Source: Desulfosediminicola ganghwensis
Lineage (GTDB): Bacteria > Desulfobacterota > Desulfobulbia > Desulfobulbales > Desulfocapsaceae
Reading direction: 5' to 3'
Length of the DNA stretch: 64,000 bases
NCBI RefSeq assembly: GCF_005116675.2
Contig: NZ_CP050699.1
Span: 744,001 to 808,000, forward strand
Under the pieces are notes generated by a model. It was not told where the DNA came from. It was given only the letters and a program-made list of their open reading frames with translations, and searched no databases. This document shows, piece by piece, positions 1 through 9,413 of the stretch. The number at the start of each line of letters is the position of its first letter. Within the stretch, counting starts at the first letter, position 1. The position numbers and the translations under genes were made by a program.

Positions 1-174
1 CAGCCTCAACATTGTAATGCCCATCACATGACCCATGGAGGAAGGGATGAGAGGACCTGCCTGTATGACAAATGTGAAAAGTCTGCCTTAACCTTGGTGT
101 TGTTTCCTGATGATGTTAAGGGGCGGGACAGGAGAATGTCGATACTTCAATGACAAGGAGTTTGCTCAAGAGGT

Positions 175-211
175 CAAAAAAATACCTCCAGCCGATTATT
201 GGCTGGAGGCA
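175..211 (-). terminator. Rho-independent terminator of the ZraP-like gene
   Basis: A perfect 9-bp stem (185-193 with 201-209) and 7-nt loop is followed, reading the minus strand, by TATTTTTTT. It lies about 40 nt downstream of the stop codon at 249. I see no gene in positions 1-174. Confidence 0.8.
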
Positions 212-248
212 TAGAAAGGAGAGGGTAAAATTTAAAATCAGGGGTCTA

Positions 249-728
249 TCAGATTTGATCGGCTGAATTCTGCTGCATCACAGGCATGTTTTGCTGAAGG
301 TTCGGGTTACCTTTGCCGTGGCCACCGTGTCCTTTGCCATGGCCTTTACCGTGACCTTTCATCCCTGAACCATGGCGTTTGCCATGCCCGACATATTGCT
401 CAACGCCGGCCTCTTTGGCTTTATTGGTCATGCTGGTATGCAGATCGAAAATCTCACCGCTAAGCTGGCCCACAGCGGCAGGATCGGGGTTGGTCCCTTT
501 CATCATGGCTCTTTTCTCTGCCTGCTTTACCACCATTTGTTTCCGCAGATCCTGAGTATCCTTACGAAACTGATCGATCTTTGCCAAAGTTTCCTGGTCG
601 AGTTGTTGATATTGAGAATATCTGCAACCGGCCTGTTGATTTGCTCCCCCCATACCCTGGTAGGCGAATGCTGCGGTTGAGATAGTAAGTCCTGAGATGA
701 GTGTTGCGGCGATGATTGCTTTCTTCAT
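249..728 (-). CDS. Spy/CpxP/ZraP-like periplasmic metal-stress protein
   Basis: The 159-residue product has a signal peptide (residues 1-22, ending AAFA) and a helical Gln/Lys-rich middle. Its C-terminal tail, about residues 115-143, is made of repeated HGKGHG units that look suited to binding zinc, nickel or copper. Size, export signal and helical core fit the Spy/CpxP/ZraP group of periplasmic chaperones induced by metal or envelope stress. The start follows AGGAG at a normal distance. It is a single gene with its own terminator and a possible sigma-54 promoter. The exact metal cannot be read from sequence. Confidence 0.75.
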   Translation of the reverse strand: MKKAIIAATLISGLTISTAAFAYQGMGGANQQAGCRYSQYQQLDQETLAKIDQFRKDTQDLRKQMVVKQAEKRAMMKGTNPDPAAVGQLSGEIFDLHTSMTNKAKEAGVEQYVGHGKRHGSGMKGHGKGHGKGHGGHGKGNPNLQQNMPVMQQNSADQI

Positions 729-783
729 TATAACTGCTCCTATGTAAAAGTAGGCTTCCTGCCCTTGATAAAGAGCGATTGTG

Positions 784-803
784 GAAGCGGTCTATTTGCC
801 AAT
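784..803 (-). promoter_or_regulatory. Possible sigma-54 promoter of the ZraP-like gene
   Basis: On the minus strand TTGGCA is followed by a GC dinucleotide exactly 10 nt after the GG, the -24/-12 spacing of sigma-54 promoters, although the -12 half (ACCGCT) is imperfect. It sits about 55-75 nt upstream of the start at 728. E. coli zraP is sigma-54 dependent, which makes the match more plausible. rpoN is encoded in this window at 26898-28358. Confidence 0.35.
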
Positions 804-885
804 TCGGCTTCTTGCAGTTTTTAAAGCAAGGGGCGTGCCATGAACTGGTAAATAAACGTATGTCTATGAACTAAGCACTTTTTAG

Positions 886-914
886 CCTTGTGACAAAACC
901 AAACAGTCACAAGG
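886..914. other. Stem-loop downstream of the bat operon
   Basis: A perfect 9-bp stem (886-894 with 906-914) with an 11-nt loop lies about 130 nt beyond the end of the bat operon. Neither side carries a clear T-run, so a terminator role is uncertain. The rest of 804-1040 shows nothing I can identify. Confidence 0.3.
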
Positions 915-1040
915 CCGGGTGGTCATCTGAGGAAATTTTACCCAGTGTTCTGCAAAAGGTGGGTAATTATGATGGTTGCAGCAGTTGTATGGTGGCGGGG
1001 TCTGCAGATCGGTACAAAAAATGAAATGATCGCGATTGAC

Positions 1041-1778
1041 TCAAAGTTTCGGAACAACAGGCTGAACATCTGATGTCAGAAGCCAGCCGGTGCGTCCTGT
1101 CTCACTCACGACATATACATAGCTTCCATGAAAATTTTGTGGAAATACGCGACGGCCTTCCCTGGCTGTACCGACTTTTGCGGCTCCTTCGAAGGGGGAG
1201 ATCAGTAATGGAGAGGATGTTATCATGATCGAGCAGAACCAGTTCTTGCGCACGCTGATCGTAGATATACCGGAGAGCAATATCAACAGCGCAGAACCGA
1301 TGCAGACTGAGGTCATAACCCTTCTGGAAATACGTAGGTAGAGCGAGCCGACAACAGTTGCGGAGACAGCGGTGAGAGCGACCAGAATCAGCATGCCCCA
1401 CTGGTTGATGCCGAGACTGTTGGCAATCCTGCTGCCTAAGGATTTGTCCCTGGTGAACAATCCGTTTTCGCTCTGAACTTTTTCGAGATTGCCAAGTATA
1501 TCGGAATTGCCGGGGCTCAACCTGAGTGCCCGCTCATAGCTGAGTATAGCCCGGCCAGGGTAGCCAACCTGGGCGTAGCTGTTTCCAAGGTTGTACAGTA
1601 CCCCTGGAGAGTAGCCATGTTCAGCAATAAGTGATTCGTAGAGGGTGATTGCAGTGGTAAAATCACCTTTGCTGTAAAAGCTGTTCGCTTCCTGAAACTT
1701 CTGGTTCTGAGAACTTGCGGTGGCAAATTGGGGAAGCAGGATCAGGGTGAGGAGGAGAAAGAGAGTGCGTGTGATCAT
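1041..1778 (-). CDS. BatE-like TPR/SH3 membrane protein
   Basis: This is the last gene of the MoxR/Bat operon. The 245-residue product has a signal peptide (residues 1-21), two TPR units around residues 25-100 (for example GVLYNLGNSYAQVGYPGRA), two membrane segments near 130-170, and a C-terminal bacterial SH3-like segment (about 195-242). This matches BatE-type proteins thought to scaffold periplasmic assemblies. The start overlaps the batD stop by four bases (ATGA), indicating translational coupling. Confidence 0.75.
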   Translation of the reverse strand: MITRTLFLLLTLILLPQFATASSQNQKFQEANSFYSKGDFTTAITLYESLIAEHGYSPGVLYNLGNSYAQVGYPGRAILSYERALRLSPGNSDILGNLEKVQSENGLFTRDKSLGSRIANSLGINQWGMLILVALTAVSATVVGSLYLRISRRVMTSVCIGSALLILLSGISTISVRKNWFCSIMITSSPLLISPFEGAAKVGTAREGRRVFPQNFHGSYVYVVSETGRTGWLLTSDVQPVVPKL

Positions 1779-3691
1779 AGGAGATTCTCCAGTTCCCTTT
1801 TAACGGTTTGAGTAGTCTCCGCCATCTCTTCACAACTCAAAACAGCACCGCTGTAGACTGCATGCTCGGCACGTTTAAGAACTTCGGCAAGAGGTGAGCC
1901 CTGAGGCAATCTGGAGGTTGCGCTGGCGCTGGTAATCGCCGCGGGTTCGCATTGCCAGAGATAACCAAGGTGTTGTTGAATGACGGCTCTGCATTGGTTG
2001 AGATATGCGCTGCAGTCACCTGATTCCGCTTGCTTCAGGTTGGCGATGCTGCTGTTGAGCAGGCTTTTTCGTTTTCTGCGGCGCTGTTCTTCAGGGGTTC
2101 CCCGGGCCTGAAGTTGCCGAACTTTCAATATCGCCGCGATGACGGTGAGCAGAACGCAAGCCAAAGCATAGAGTTGAAAGGGGAGTTTGTCATAAACTGG
2201 TCGTATTGTCCGGGAAATAGCGCCGGTTTCAAGATGCAGCGGTGCAAGACCGCTGACAGCGGGTACGGTGGTATCGGCCTCTGTATCTTTTGCCGGAGTT
2301 GTTTGCCGGGCGGGGACATTTCCCTGTTGCGATACACTCGGCTGCACTGTGGGAGCAGACGCCTGGGGGATGTCCGTGGGGCTCTTGATTATCTGGATTG
2401 GCACTGGTCTTGTCTCGGTGCTCACGTAAACACCCCGGTCCGGATCGAAATATGTGAAAGACAAGGCCGGAATCTCTGTGATATCAGAATTTCTGGCCAC
2501 CACGGCCTGTTCAAATATTTTTTCACCCGTAAGACCGCTGTCATCTGCCGGATGAAACGTTGATCCTGGAGAATAAATCCGCCAGATTCCGCGTGAATTA
2601 TCTGGAAAAGAAGGCGGCCCAACCCTGTCGAAGTTACCCTGGCCACGAACCGAGATTGTGAGCGTCATCGGCTCCCCCAGTTCTACGGTGTCAGGCTCGG
2701 CGTAGGCATGAACATGGAATTTCCCGATGGCGCCGCTGAAATCTTCAGGGAGGCCTTCTTCAGGCAGGGGCAGCACTGTAAGCGAGCGTTTTTTAGAGGC
2801 CAGCTTCATTGGACGCTGAGTGTAGCCACCGAGCATGGAGTCGAAAAAGTCGTCGTCGAAAGGGGATTGACGGCCAAAGAACGAGGTGGACATCCTTTTC
2901 TGTGGAACGTGTTCGACAGCTTGCAATTCAAGGCGAAAAGGGTGATCGCCAACTTTTATGGTGGAGAGATTGGTCCTCCAGGTGAGCACATTATATACTA
3001 TTCCGTCAACAGTCTCCTGGGTCTGGGCGGGTTTGTCGGTGAGCTGGGTCATCACCAGGCCGTCACCGGCAAGCTCTGGCAGGGATGTAAGGTTGGCTCG
3101 AATACCTCGCTTAAAGAACGCTTTTATTTCAATCGGAAACAGTTCGCCGATGTATGCTGTATCCTTTGGTAGTGTTACAGCCATAAAAGCCGGCCTGCTG
3201 GTGTCGTCGGCTACAGATCTGGTGGCGGGAGATGCGCCTGAACCACCAGTTGATGCTTCACCCGTCACTGTGAAAGGAATGGACGTTGTGGCTATGGTCC
3301 GTCCCTCAGCTTCGATGGTGATGGGTGATATGTTGTAGTTGCCGGGCCTGAGGGCTCGTACCAGACAGGTGAAAGTGATCGAGGACGAGTATTGTCCGTT
3401 TATCAGGTTAAACTGTTTTGAGCTGCCACGTTGAATCAGCTCAAAACCATCCGTTTCCGGAAGTGTTATTTCGGCGGAGCGGGTGCCGTTTACGGTAATA
3501 GTGAGAAGGGCTGCGTTATCAACGCTGAAGGAGCTGGTGTTTAAGGTGGCACTGGCCGTGATTGAATCCTGGGCCATGCCATTCGCAGCGCTCAGAACGA
3601 ACAGGCATAGAGTCAGAGCAAAGGCGTTTTTGCACACCACTATGGATTGCAGTGTTCGCCTGATTGCCACCATGTCTATGACAGCTGCCAT
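1775..3691 (-). CDS. BatD family protein
   Basis: The 638-residue product has an N-terminal export segment (about residues 20-42). A long beta-rich periplasmic region follows, with repeated Ig-like strands such as SVDNAALLTITVNG and VELGEPMTLTISVRGQGN. One membrane helix lies near residue 505-525, with a basic cytoplasmic tail. Order and length match BatD (oxygen tolerance family), the non-VWA partner of BatA and BatB. It is coupled to the upstream BatB/C gene (shared base 3691) and the downstream BatE-like gene. The mechanism is unknown; roles in stress tolerance are reported for the family. Confidence 0.8.
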   Translation of the reverse strand: MAAVIDMVAIRRTLQSIVVCKNAFALTLCLFVLSAANGMAQDSITASATLNTSSFSVDNAALLTITVNGTRSAEITLPETDGFELIQRGSSKQFNLINGQYSSSITFTCLVRALRPGNYNISPITIEAEGRTIATTSIPFTVTGEASTGGSGASPATRSVADDTSRPAFMAVTLPKDTAYIGELFPIEIKAFFKRGIRANLTSLPELAGDGLVMTQLTDKPAQTQETVDGIVYNVLTWRTNLSTIKVGDHPFRLELQAVEHVPQKRMSTSFFGRQSPFDDDFFDSMLGGYTQRPMKLASKKRSLTVLPLPEEGLPEDFSGAIGKFHVHAYAEPDTVELGEPMTLTISVRGQGNFDRVGPPSFPDNSRGIWRIYSPGSTFHPADDSGLTGEKIFEQAVVARNSDITEIPALSFTYFDPDRGVYVSTETRPVPIQIIKSPTDIPQASAPTVQPSVSQQGNVPARQTTPAKDTEADTTVPAVSGLAPLHLETGAISRTIRPVYDKLPFQLYALACVLLTVIAAILKVRQLQARGTPEEQRRRKRKSLLNSSIANLKQAESGDCSAYLNQCRAVIQQHLGYLWQCEPAAITSASATSRLPQGSPLAEVLKRAEHAVYSGAVLSCEEMAETTQTVKRELENLL

Positions 3692-5652
3692 TACCAGTCC
3701 CTCCCTGAGCTGTTATCGGTCGTGCCCTGATAGCCGGGAACGAAGTTCAAATCACCTTCCTCGCTTTTTAACTCGTTTAACAGGTTTTCGGCCTCTTCCC
3801 GAGTCATTTTCCCAAGCTCTCTGCGTTCAAGATCGCGTTGTGCGTCAGCCTGCTGGTCATTTTTACCGGTCTCTTTAGTTGCCTGCTCATCAGTTGGTTC
3901 AGGTGTGGATGCGTTGGCTGAATCGTCACCGGGGGTGTCATCTTTGTGTTCCCCTTCAGGTTGTTGCTGTTCACCTGAGTCAGACTGCTGAGGGTTCTGC
4001 TCCTGCGGGGTTTGCTTGTTCCCGTCAGTCTGTTCCTGTGGGCCTTGTTGACTTTCCGGCTGCTGTTCGTTGCTGGAGTCACCGTCCTGCTGTTCCGGTT
4101 GATCCTGGTTTTGCTGCTGTTGATCCTGCTGTTGCTTCAGCTGGTCTTGGAGTTCTTCTATCTTCTTTTCAACATAGGCATGGTTTTCAGACGCAGCCCG
4201 GTCTTCACTGTTGAGCTGCAGGGCTGCGTCATAGGCGTCCAGGGCTTGCTGCCATTTTTTCATCGCAGCCCGGGGGTTCGCCTGCTGCTGCTCTTCACCT
4301 TGCCTGTACAGGGAGTTGCCGAGATTGAAATACGCTTTTTGTTGCAGCTGGAGGTCGGCTGAGTTGAGGGCTTCTGTAAAAGAGGCTGTAGCCTGATCGA
4401 AGAGGTTGTTTTTATACGCAGTTGTGCCGAAATTATAATTCAGTACCGGGTCGCGGGGGTTGTCTTTGAGAGCCTCCCGGTAATGCTCGGAAGCTTTCAG
4501 GTAGTCCTCACGGGCGTACGCCTCTTCACCTTCGCCGGCGGTAACCTGCGGTGGGGCAAAGCCAAGAGTGGCGAAACAGACAGCGAGAAATATGGTCACC
4601 AGGGTATCTTTCCTGAACCTTCTGCCGGCCGTTGTAATGACGGCCGGTTTCAGGGAGCCATTTCCTTTTCTCTCAGGAATAAGATAATCGATTATGAGCA
4701 GCATGATCGCGGCAACAAGCGGCCAGCTGAACCGCTCGACAGGAACTTTGTGTCTGCGTTCGGCCAGCTCTTCTTTGGGAATAAGCTGGAGTTTCTGCTG
4801 ATAAATAGTTTCAAGTCCTTCACCACCTCTGCCAAGGGGGGCATAGATGCCGCCGGTTGCACCCGCGATTTCCCTAAGCGTACTTTCATCAAGGCGGGAG
4901 GTTACAAATTTGCTGTCAGCATCTTTGACAAAACCTCCCTGGGGGCCGGGCAGTGGGATCAGCTCACCATCGGCGGTTCCCACACCGACGGTATAGATTG
5001 TCATGCCTTTTTCTCCGGCCTTTTGGGCAGCCTCTATAACCTTGCCCTCCAGGTCTTCGCCGTCGGTAATGAGCACCAGCACTTTATGATTGGAGTCGTT
5101 ACTCAAGACCCGTTCGGCAGAACGGATGACCTCGCTGAGATTGGTGCCGCCTAGAGGGATAATATCGGTGGAGAGAGTACCGAGTGAGGCAGAAAAAGAA
5201 TCGTAATCCAGAGTGAGTGGGCACATCAGGTAGCTCGAGCCTGCAAAGGGCATGAGGCCGATCCGGTCACCCTCCAGCTTGTCGATGAAATCGAGGATAC
5301 CGAACTTGGCGCGTTGCAGGCGGTTGGGTCTGGTATCTTCTGCCAGCATGGATTTTGAAGTGTCGAGCGCGAACAGGATATCGATGCCCTTTCTCTTGAC
5401 CTCGACCCACTTAAAACCGTATTGAGGACGGGCAAGGGCTACAAAGAGCAGGAAAACGGCGAGCACAAGCAGACTGTTTTTGAGCTTTCGTCTCCCGGGC
5501 GAGATGTGACGGGTGAGTCTGCCAAGCAGCTGCGCACTGGCGAATTGCTCTAAGCTTTCAAGCCTGCGCTTCTGCATCTTGTGTAGAGCAATCGCAAGAA
5601 ATGCGCAGATAACAAGTCCGGCGAATATCCAGGGTGTTTGGGCAAACTGCAT
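3691..5652 (-). CDS. BatB-BatC fusion: VWA domain plus TPR and Gln-rich tail
   Basis: The 653-residue product starts with two membrane helices, then a VWA domain with the metal-site motif FALDTSKSM and a distal ITDGED. A third membrane segment (about 310-365) leads to a periplasmic TPR region (about 370-500). It ends in a low-complexity Gln/Glu/Asp/Pro-rich segment (about 505-610) and a short conserved tail. The first half is BatB and the second BatC, encoded separately in some genomes. The VWA domain probably binds BatA or BatD. Confidence 0.85.
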   Translation of the reverse strand: MQFAQTPWIFAGLVICAFLAIALHKMQKRRLESLEQFASAQLLGRLTRHISPGRRKLKNSLLVLAVFLLFVALARPQYGFKWVEVKRKGIDILFALDTSKSMLAEDTRPNRLQRAKFGILDFIDKLEGDRIGLMPFAGSSYLMCPLTLDYDSFSASLGTLSTDIIPLGGTNLSEVIRSAERVLSNDSNHKVLVLITDGEDLEGKVIEAAQKAGEKGMTIYTVGVGTADGELIPLPGPQGGFVKDADSKFVTSRLDESTLREIAGATGGIYAPLGRGGEGLETIYQQKLQLIPKEELAERRHKVPVERFSWPLVAAIMLLIIDYLIPERKGNGSLKPAVITTAGRRFRKDTLVTIFLAVCFATLGFAPPQVTAGEGEEAYAREDYLKASEHYREALKDNPRDPVLNYNFGTTAYKNNLFDQATASFTEALNSADLQLQQKAYFNLGNSLYRQGEEQQQANPRAAMKKWQQALDAYDAALQLNSEDRAASENHAYVEKKIEELQDQLKQQQDQQQQNQDQPEQQDGDSSNEQQPESQQGPQEQTDGNKQTPQEQNPQQSDSGEQQQPEGEHKDDTPGDDSANASTPEPTDEQATKETGKNDQQADAQRDLERRELGKMTREEAENLLNELKSEEGDLNFVPGYQGTTDNSSGRDW

Positions 5653-5666
5653 AGGCGTATACAGGT

Positions 5667-6653
5667 TCAGGGGAGCTTTTTACGTGAAATTCCCAGCTCT
5701 ATCACAAGCAGCATGAGCGCGCAGAAAACCAGATATGGAAAGAGCTCCCTGTAGTTTTCAAATTTTTTGATGGTCCGGGTTGTTGTCTCCATAGCATCGA
5801 TCTCACCATAGATCCTGGCAAGTGATGAACTATTCGTGGCACGAAAATATCGTGCGCCGGTCAATTCTGCAACTTCGGAGAGCATTTTATCGTCTATATC
5901 GACCCTTGCCATGCGAATGCGCTGCCGGCCGAAGCTGTCAACAACAGGAATAGGTGCTTCACCGCGGCTTCCTGCGCCGATGGTATAAACCTTGATATCA
6001 AGGGTCTCGGCTGCTTCAGCGGCCACCAGAGGCGGTATCCTGCCGGCGTTGTTGATGCCGTCAGTCAGGAGGATCATGATCCGCGATTTAGAATCCTGTT
6101 CTCTCAGCCGATTGGTGCCGCTGCCGATGGCGCTGCCGATGGCGGTGCCATCCTCAACCATGCCGATCTCCAATGAGTCAAGGCGCTTGCGGAGCCACTG
6201 GTGATCAAGGGTAAGCGGGCAGACCAGATAGGGGCGACCGGCGAAAGCAATCAGGCCGATACGGTCGTTGGGGCGTTGGTCGATAAACTGATCAACCACC
6301 CGCTTTACCACAGCCAGTCTGTTGGCAGGCTGGTCATCCAGAGTGAAGTCCATGGCTTCCATGGATCCTGAAACGTCTACTGCCAGCATTATGTCAATGC
6401 CGCTTGCCTGAATTTCGGTGGTGGTATTGCCAAGCTGAGGTCTCGCTGCAGCCAGAATCAGTAGAGCCAGTGCCCCAAGTTTGAGGGCTGGTATCAGGGC
6501 GGCTGGTCGGGTTCGTTTAGCCTTGGCAAGAGAGGCGGCCACGCTGGTCGAGGAAAAAATAAGCGCAGGCGCAGCACCGGCCCGCCCTTTCAGGACCGCG
6601 AGAAGGGGCAAAAGCAACAACAGCCAGAGCAGGTGAGGATAAAGAAAACGCAT
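5667..6653 (-). CDS. BatA-type VWA membrane protein
   Basis: The 328-residue product has membrane helices near residues 1-20 and 55-75. Its VWA domain carries an intact MIDAS (AVDVSGSM, plus the distal LTDGINNAG), and it ends in a membrane helix (about 305-325). This is the family's usual length and layout. Its ATG overlaps the stop of the upstream DUF4381 gene (TAATG). It is expected to form a membrane complex with BatB and BatD, regulated by MoxR. Confidence 0.85.
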   Translation of the reverse strand: MRFLYPHLLWLLLLLPLLAVLKGRAGAAPALIFSSTSVAASLAKAKRTRPAALIPALKLGALALLILAAARPQLGNTTTEIQASGIDIMLAVDVSGSMEAMDFTLDDQPANRLAVVKRVVDQFIDQRPNDRIGLIAFAGRPYLVCPLTLDHQWLRKRLDSLEIGMVEDGTAIGSAIGSGTNRLREQDSKSRIMILLTDGINNAGRIPPLVAAEAAETLDIKVYTIGAGSRGEAPIPVVDSFGRQRIRMARVDIDDKMLSEVAELTGARYFRATNSSSLARIYGEIDAMETTTRTIKKFENYRELFPYLVFCALMLLVIELGISRKKLP

Positions 6654-7372
6654 TATCTTCGATCCCCCCGAACTTCAGTCTGCCATGCTTCATCGGCCGG
6701 TCTTTCGGTTCGGTTGATGAAACGTAAGACACTGTCCTCCATCTCCTGCAACCCCTCAATTGTTCGAGAGCAGTGGGCGAACTTCGCCATATCGCATTGT
6801 TCAAGGCAACTTTTCAGATCGTCACCATAGCGCTTCAGGTCTGAATGTTTGCTGCTGCCCCGGGCAATGGTTGAAAAAAATTCACGGGTTGTCTGGCGGG
6901 TGGTGGGCAGCTGAAAACGTTGTTCAAGGTAATTTCTCAATATGCTGGAAATCACCTCCATATAACGGAGCTGCAGTTCAGGGGTCATCATCTCCCTGGC
7001 GCGCATGAGCTCGTCCCGTGCCTTGACACTGGGGGGGATTGCGGCAGGGGTGGGCTTCGCTCTCCTGGTGAACCACCACCAGATCCCGGCCAGAATGCCG
7101 ATCGCCAGTAAAGCGATAAGCCCGTAAAACAACCAGGGTACAGGCTCTGCAGTCTGGAGCGGTCCATGAATGTCATGTAAGCTGGCTGGAACGTTGGCAG
7201 AAGTGGTTGAGGCGGGAGCGCCAGAGGAGGGGGCGCTCCCGCCAGATCCACCAGGCTCAAGAAGCCTTAGGGGTTGCTCTGCTTGTGCCGGCAGAAGGGT
7301 TGGGGCACAGAGCGGGGAGAGGAGGGCTGCCAAAAGAAAGGAAAAATGTGTTTTCTTTCCTCGTGGTCTCAT
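6653..7372 (-). CDS. DUF4381-type membrane protein of the bat operon
   Basis: I start this gene at 7372 because that ATG overlaps the upstream DUF58 stop as ATGA. A 31-residue upstream extension lacks that coupling. The 239-residue product has a signal peptide (1-31), a Gly/Ser/Pro linker, one membrane helix (about 87-110), and a helical cytoplasmic domain containing YMEVISSILRNYLEQRF. This is typical of DUF4381 proteins that sit between DUF58 and BatA. The function is not known. Confidence 0.7.
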   Translation of the reverse strand: MRPRGKKTHFSFLLAALLSPLCAPTLLPAQAEQPLRLLEPGGSGGSAPSSGAPASTTSANVPASLHDIHGPLQTAEPVPWLFYGLIALLAIGILAGIWWWFTRRAKPTPAAIPPSVKARDELMRAREMMTPELQLRYMEVISSILRNYLEQRFQLPTTRQTTREFFSTIARGSSKHSDLKRYGDDLKSCLEQCDMAKFAHCSRTIEGLQEMEDSVLRFINRTERPADEAWQTEVRGDRR

Positions 7373-8283
7373 CGTACAGCTCTCCTCATTCTGGTTTGAA
7401 AAAAACCAAGTAGCGGGGGCATATATGGACTGTCGGTGTTGAGTTCGAGCAGATCGACGCCACATGATCGAATGGCCCGGTTGGTCAAATCTTTTCGCTC
7501 TTGAGCAAGCTGGGCATATTCGTTACGAACCTGGGCATCAGAGGTGTTAAGGTCAACCTGCTGACCGCTTTCTGCATCTTCCAGAGTGATCCAGCCGACG
7601 TCGGGAAGTTCTGACTCTCTTGGGTCAGAAATGATGAGTGAGATAAGGTCGTGGCGCCGGTTAGTTACCCTCAGCGCCGGAAGTACATCCTGCAGGGAAT
7701 CATTAAATGAGCCAGGCAGGCAGAAATCAGATATAAGGAAGGCCACGCATTTGCGTTTAGCCACACGGTTTACGAAATCCAGAGGGACCTTGAGGTCAGT
7801 CAAGGTCCCTCTGGGTGTAAAAAAGAGTATCTCGCGAATAACTCTCAGTATATGTGAACGCCCTTTCTTGGGCGGTATGTAAAGTTCAACGAAGTCGGTG
7901 TAGAGTATCAAGCCAACCTTGTCGTTGTTGCGAACAGCTGAAAAGGCGAGCACAGAGCCAATCTCGGCCATGATCTCACGCTTCGATGAGTCGGAAGAAC
8001 CAAACTCTCCGGAGCTGCTGATGTCGATCATCAGCATAATCGTCAGCTCACGCTCTTCGGTGAACTTTTTTATATGTGGTATACCGGTTCTGGCGGTGAC
8101 ATTCCAGTCAATGGCACGCACATCGTCGCCTGGTACGTATTCCCGCACCTCGTCGAAGTTCATGCCGCGCCCCTTAAAGACAGAATTATAGCTGCCCGCC
8201 AGGCTGTCATTAACCAGCCTGTTGGTGCGGACTTCAATCTGCCTCACCTTTTTTAATATGTCCCTGGTAAGTTGTGTTTCCAT
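7369..8283 (-). CDS. DUF58 domain protein
   Basis: The 304-residue soluble protein carries the DUF58 hallmark YVPGDDVRAIDWNVTAR (about residues 48-64), followed by a VWA-like region (LMIDISSSGEFG). It is the usual second gene of MoxR operons, between the AAA+ ATPase and the VWA proteins. It may be a client or adaptor of MoxR, but that is inference from conserved neighbourhood. AGGTG precedes the ATG. Confidence 0.85.
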   Translation of the reverse strand: METQLTRDILKKVRQIEVRTNRLVNDSLAGSYNSVFKGRGMNFDEVREYVPGDDVRAIDWNVTARTGIPHIKKFTEERELTIMLMIDISSSGEFGSSDSSKREIMAEIGSVLAFSAVRNNDKVGLILYTDFVELYIPPKKGRSHILRVIREILFFTPRGTLTDLKVPLDFVNRVAKRKCVAFLISDFCLPGSFNDSLQDVLPALRVTNRRHDLISLIISDPRESELPDVGWITLEDAESGQQVDLNTSDAQVRNEYAQLAQERKDLTNRAIRSCGVDLLELNTDSPYMPPLLGFFQTRMRRAVR

Positions 8284-8315
8284 AATGGCACCTAGGCAAG
8301 TCGCACAACTGTGGA

Positions 8316-9413
8316 TTAGGGGACCGGTACAGTATCAAGAATCTTGCGGATTATGTCTTCACTGGCGACACCCTCTGCTTCAGCTTCGTAGCTGATGCGG
8401 ATGCGATGGCGCATGACGTCCATGGCGGCGTCTTTCACATCATCCGGTGTTACATAGCCTCGGCCTGCAAGAAAGGCGAGGCTGCGGGCAACCAGTTTAA
8501 GGTTGATAGTTGCCCGCGGGGAAGCGCCTGTATCTATGTATTCCTGAAGATCCAGGCTGAAACTTTGGGGGTCACGGGTCGAGTAAACCAGGGAAACAAT
8601 GTAATCCCTGATCTTTTCGTCCATGTAGATTGTATTTATAACCTCGCGGGAGGCGATGATGTCCTCGACTGTTGCGACTGGCATAACATTAACGTCTGCC
8701 TCGGTATTATCCATGGCGTCGAGGATCTGTCGTTCCTGCTCGATGGTGGGGTAGTCAACGACGACTTTGAGCATGAAGCGGTCAACCTGGGCTTCAGGCA
8801 GAGGGTACGTACCCTCCTGCTCGATCGGGTTCTGGGTGGCCAGTACTAGAAAAAGTTCGGGCAGCGGAAAGCTCTGATCGCCTATTGTTACCTGCTTTTC
8901 CTGCATAGCTTCAAGGAGGGCAGACTGCACCTTGGCCGGAGCACGGTTAATCTCGTCTGCGAGAACCAGAGACGAAAATATGGGGCCTTGCTTGACCTCG
9001 AAAGAGGTTTGTTGCGGGTTGTATATTTCAGTGCCGATAATATCGGCAGGCAGCATATCCGGAGTAAACTGGATACGTTTGAAATCAGTCTGGATTGCTT
9101 TTGCCAGGGTTTTCACTGCCAGGGTTTTGGCGAGGCCGGGCAATCCTTCGAGAAGGATATGCCCACCAGTAAGGACACCAACCAGCAGCCTTTCCACAAG
9201 ATGCTCTTGTCCTACGATCATCTTGCCAATCTCCCGGCGGAGGGGAGGGAGCCAGGCTGATTGGGCGGCTACTGTTTCATTTACCTTCTGAATAGATCGA
9301 TAAATGTCATCCCCGGACAGTTGGGAGGGTGGAGATGCTGAATGTGATGGAGAGAAGTTCATGCTGTCCGGATTTGTTGATGTAGTAGCTGGCTGCTGGT
9401 TCTGTCCAAACAT
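8316..9413 (-). CDS. MoxR family AAA+ ATPase
   Basis: This is the first gene of the bat operon. The product has a Walker A motif (LLEGLPGLAKT), Walker B (LVLADEINRAP), sensor 1 (LATQNP) and arginine-finger region (PLPEAQVDRF), as in MoxR ATPases that act as chaperones for VWA proteins. I place the start at the ATG at 9413, preceded by AGAGG; an in-frame TTG at 9428 adds five residues. An unusual Ser/Pro/Gln-rich leader of about 30 residues precedes the conserved domain. Confidence 0.9.
   Translation of the reverse strand: MFGQNQQPATTSTNPDSMNFSPSHSASPPSQLSGDDIYRSIQKVNETVAAQSAWLPPLRREIGKMIVGQEHLVERLLVGVLTGGHILLEGLPGLAKTLAVKTLAKAIQTDFKRIQFTPDMLPADIIGTEIYNPQQTSFEVKQGPIFSSLVLADEINRAPAKVQSALLEAMQEKQVTIGDQSFPLPELFLVLATQNPIEQEGTYPLPEAQVDRFMLKVVVDYPTIEQERQILDAMDNTEADVNVMPVATVEDIIASREVINTIYMDEKIRDYIVSLVYSTRDPQSFSLDLQEYIDTGASPRATINLKLVARSLAFLAGRGYVTPDDVKDAAMDVMRHRIRISYEAEAEGVASEDIIRKILDTVPVP

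Noticed and set aside
372-680. Plus-strand ORF of 102 residues opposite the ZraP-like gene
   Set aside because: It is the antisense of a well-supported gene with signal peptide, RBS and terminator, and its translation has no coherent features.
886-914. Terminator of the bat operon
   Set aside because: The stem is perfect but lacks a T-run on either strand and is 130 nt from the last stop, so I list it only as a stem-loop.
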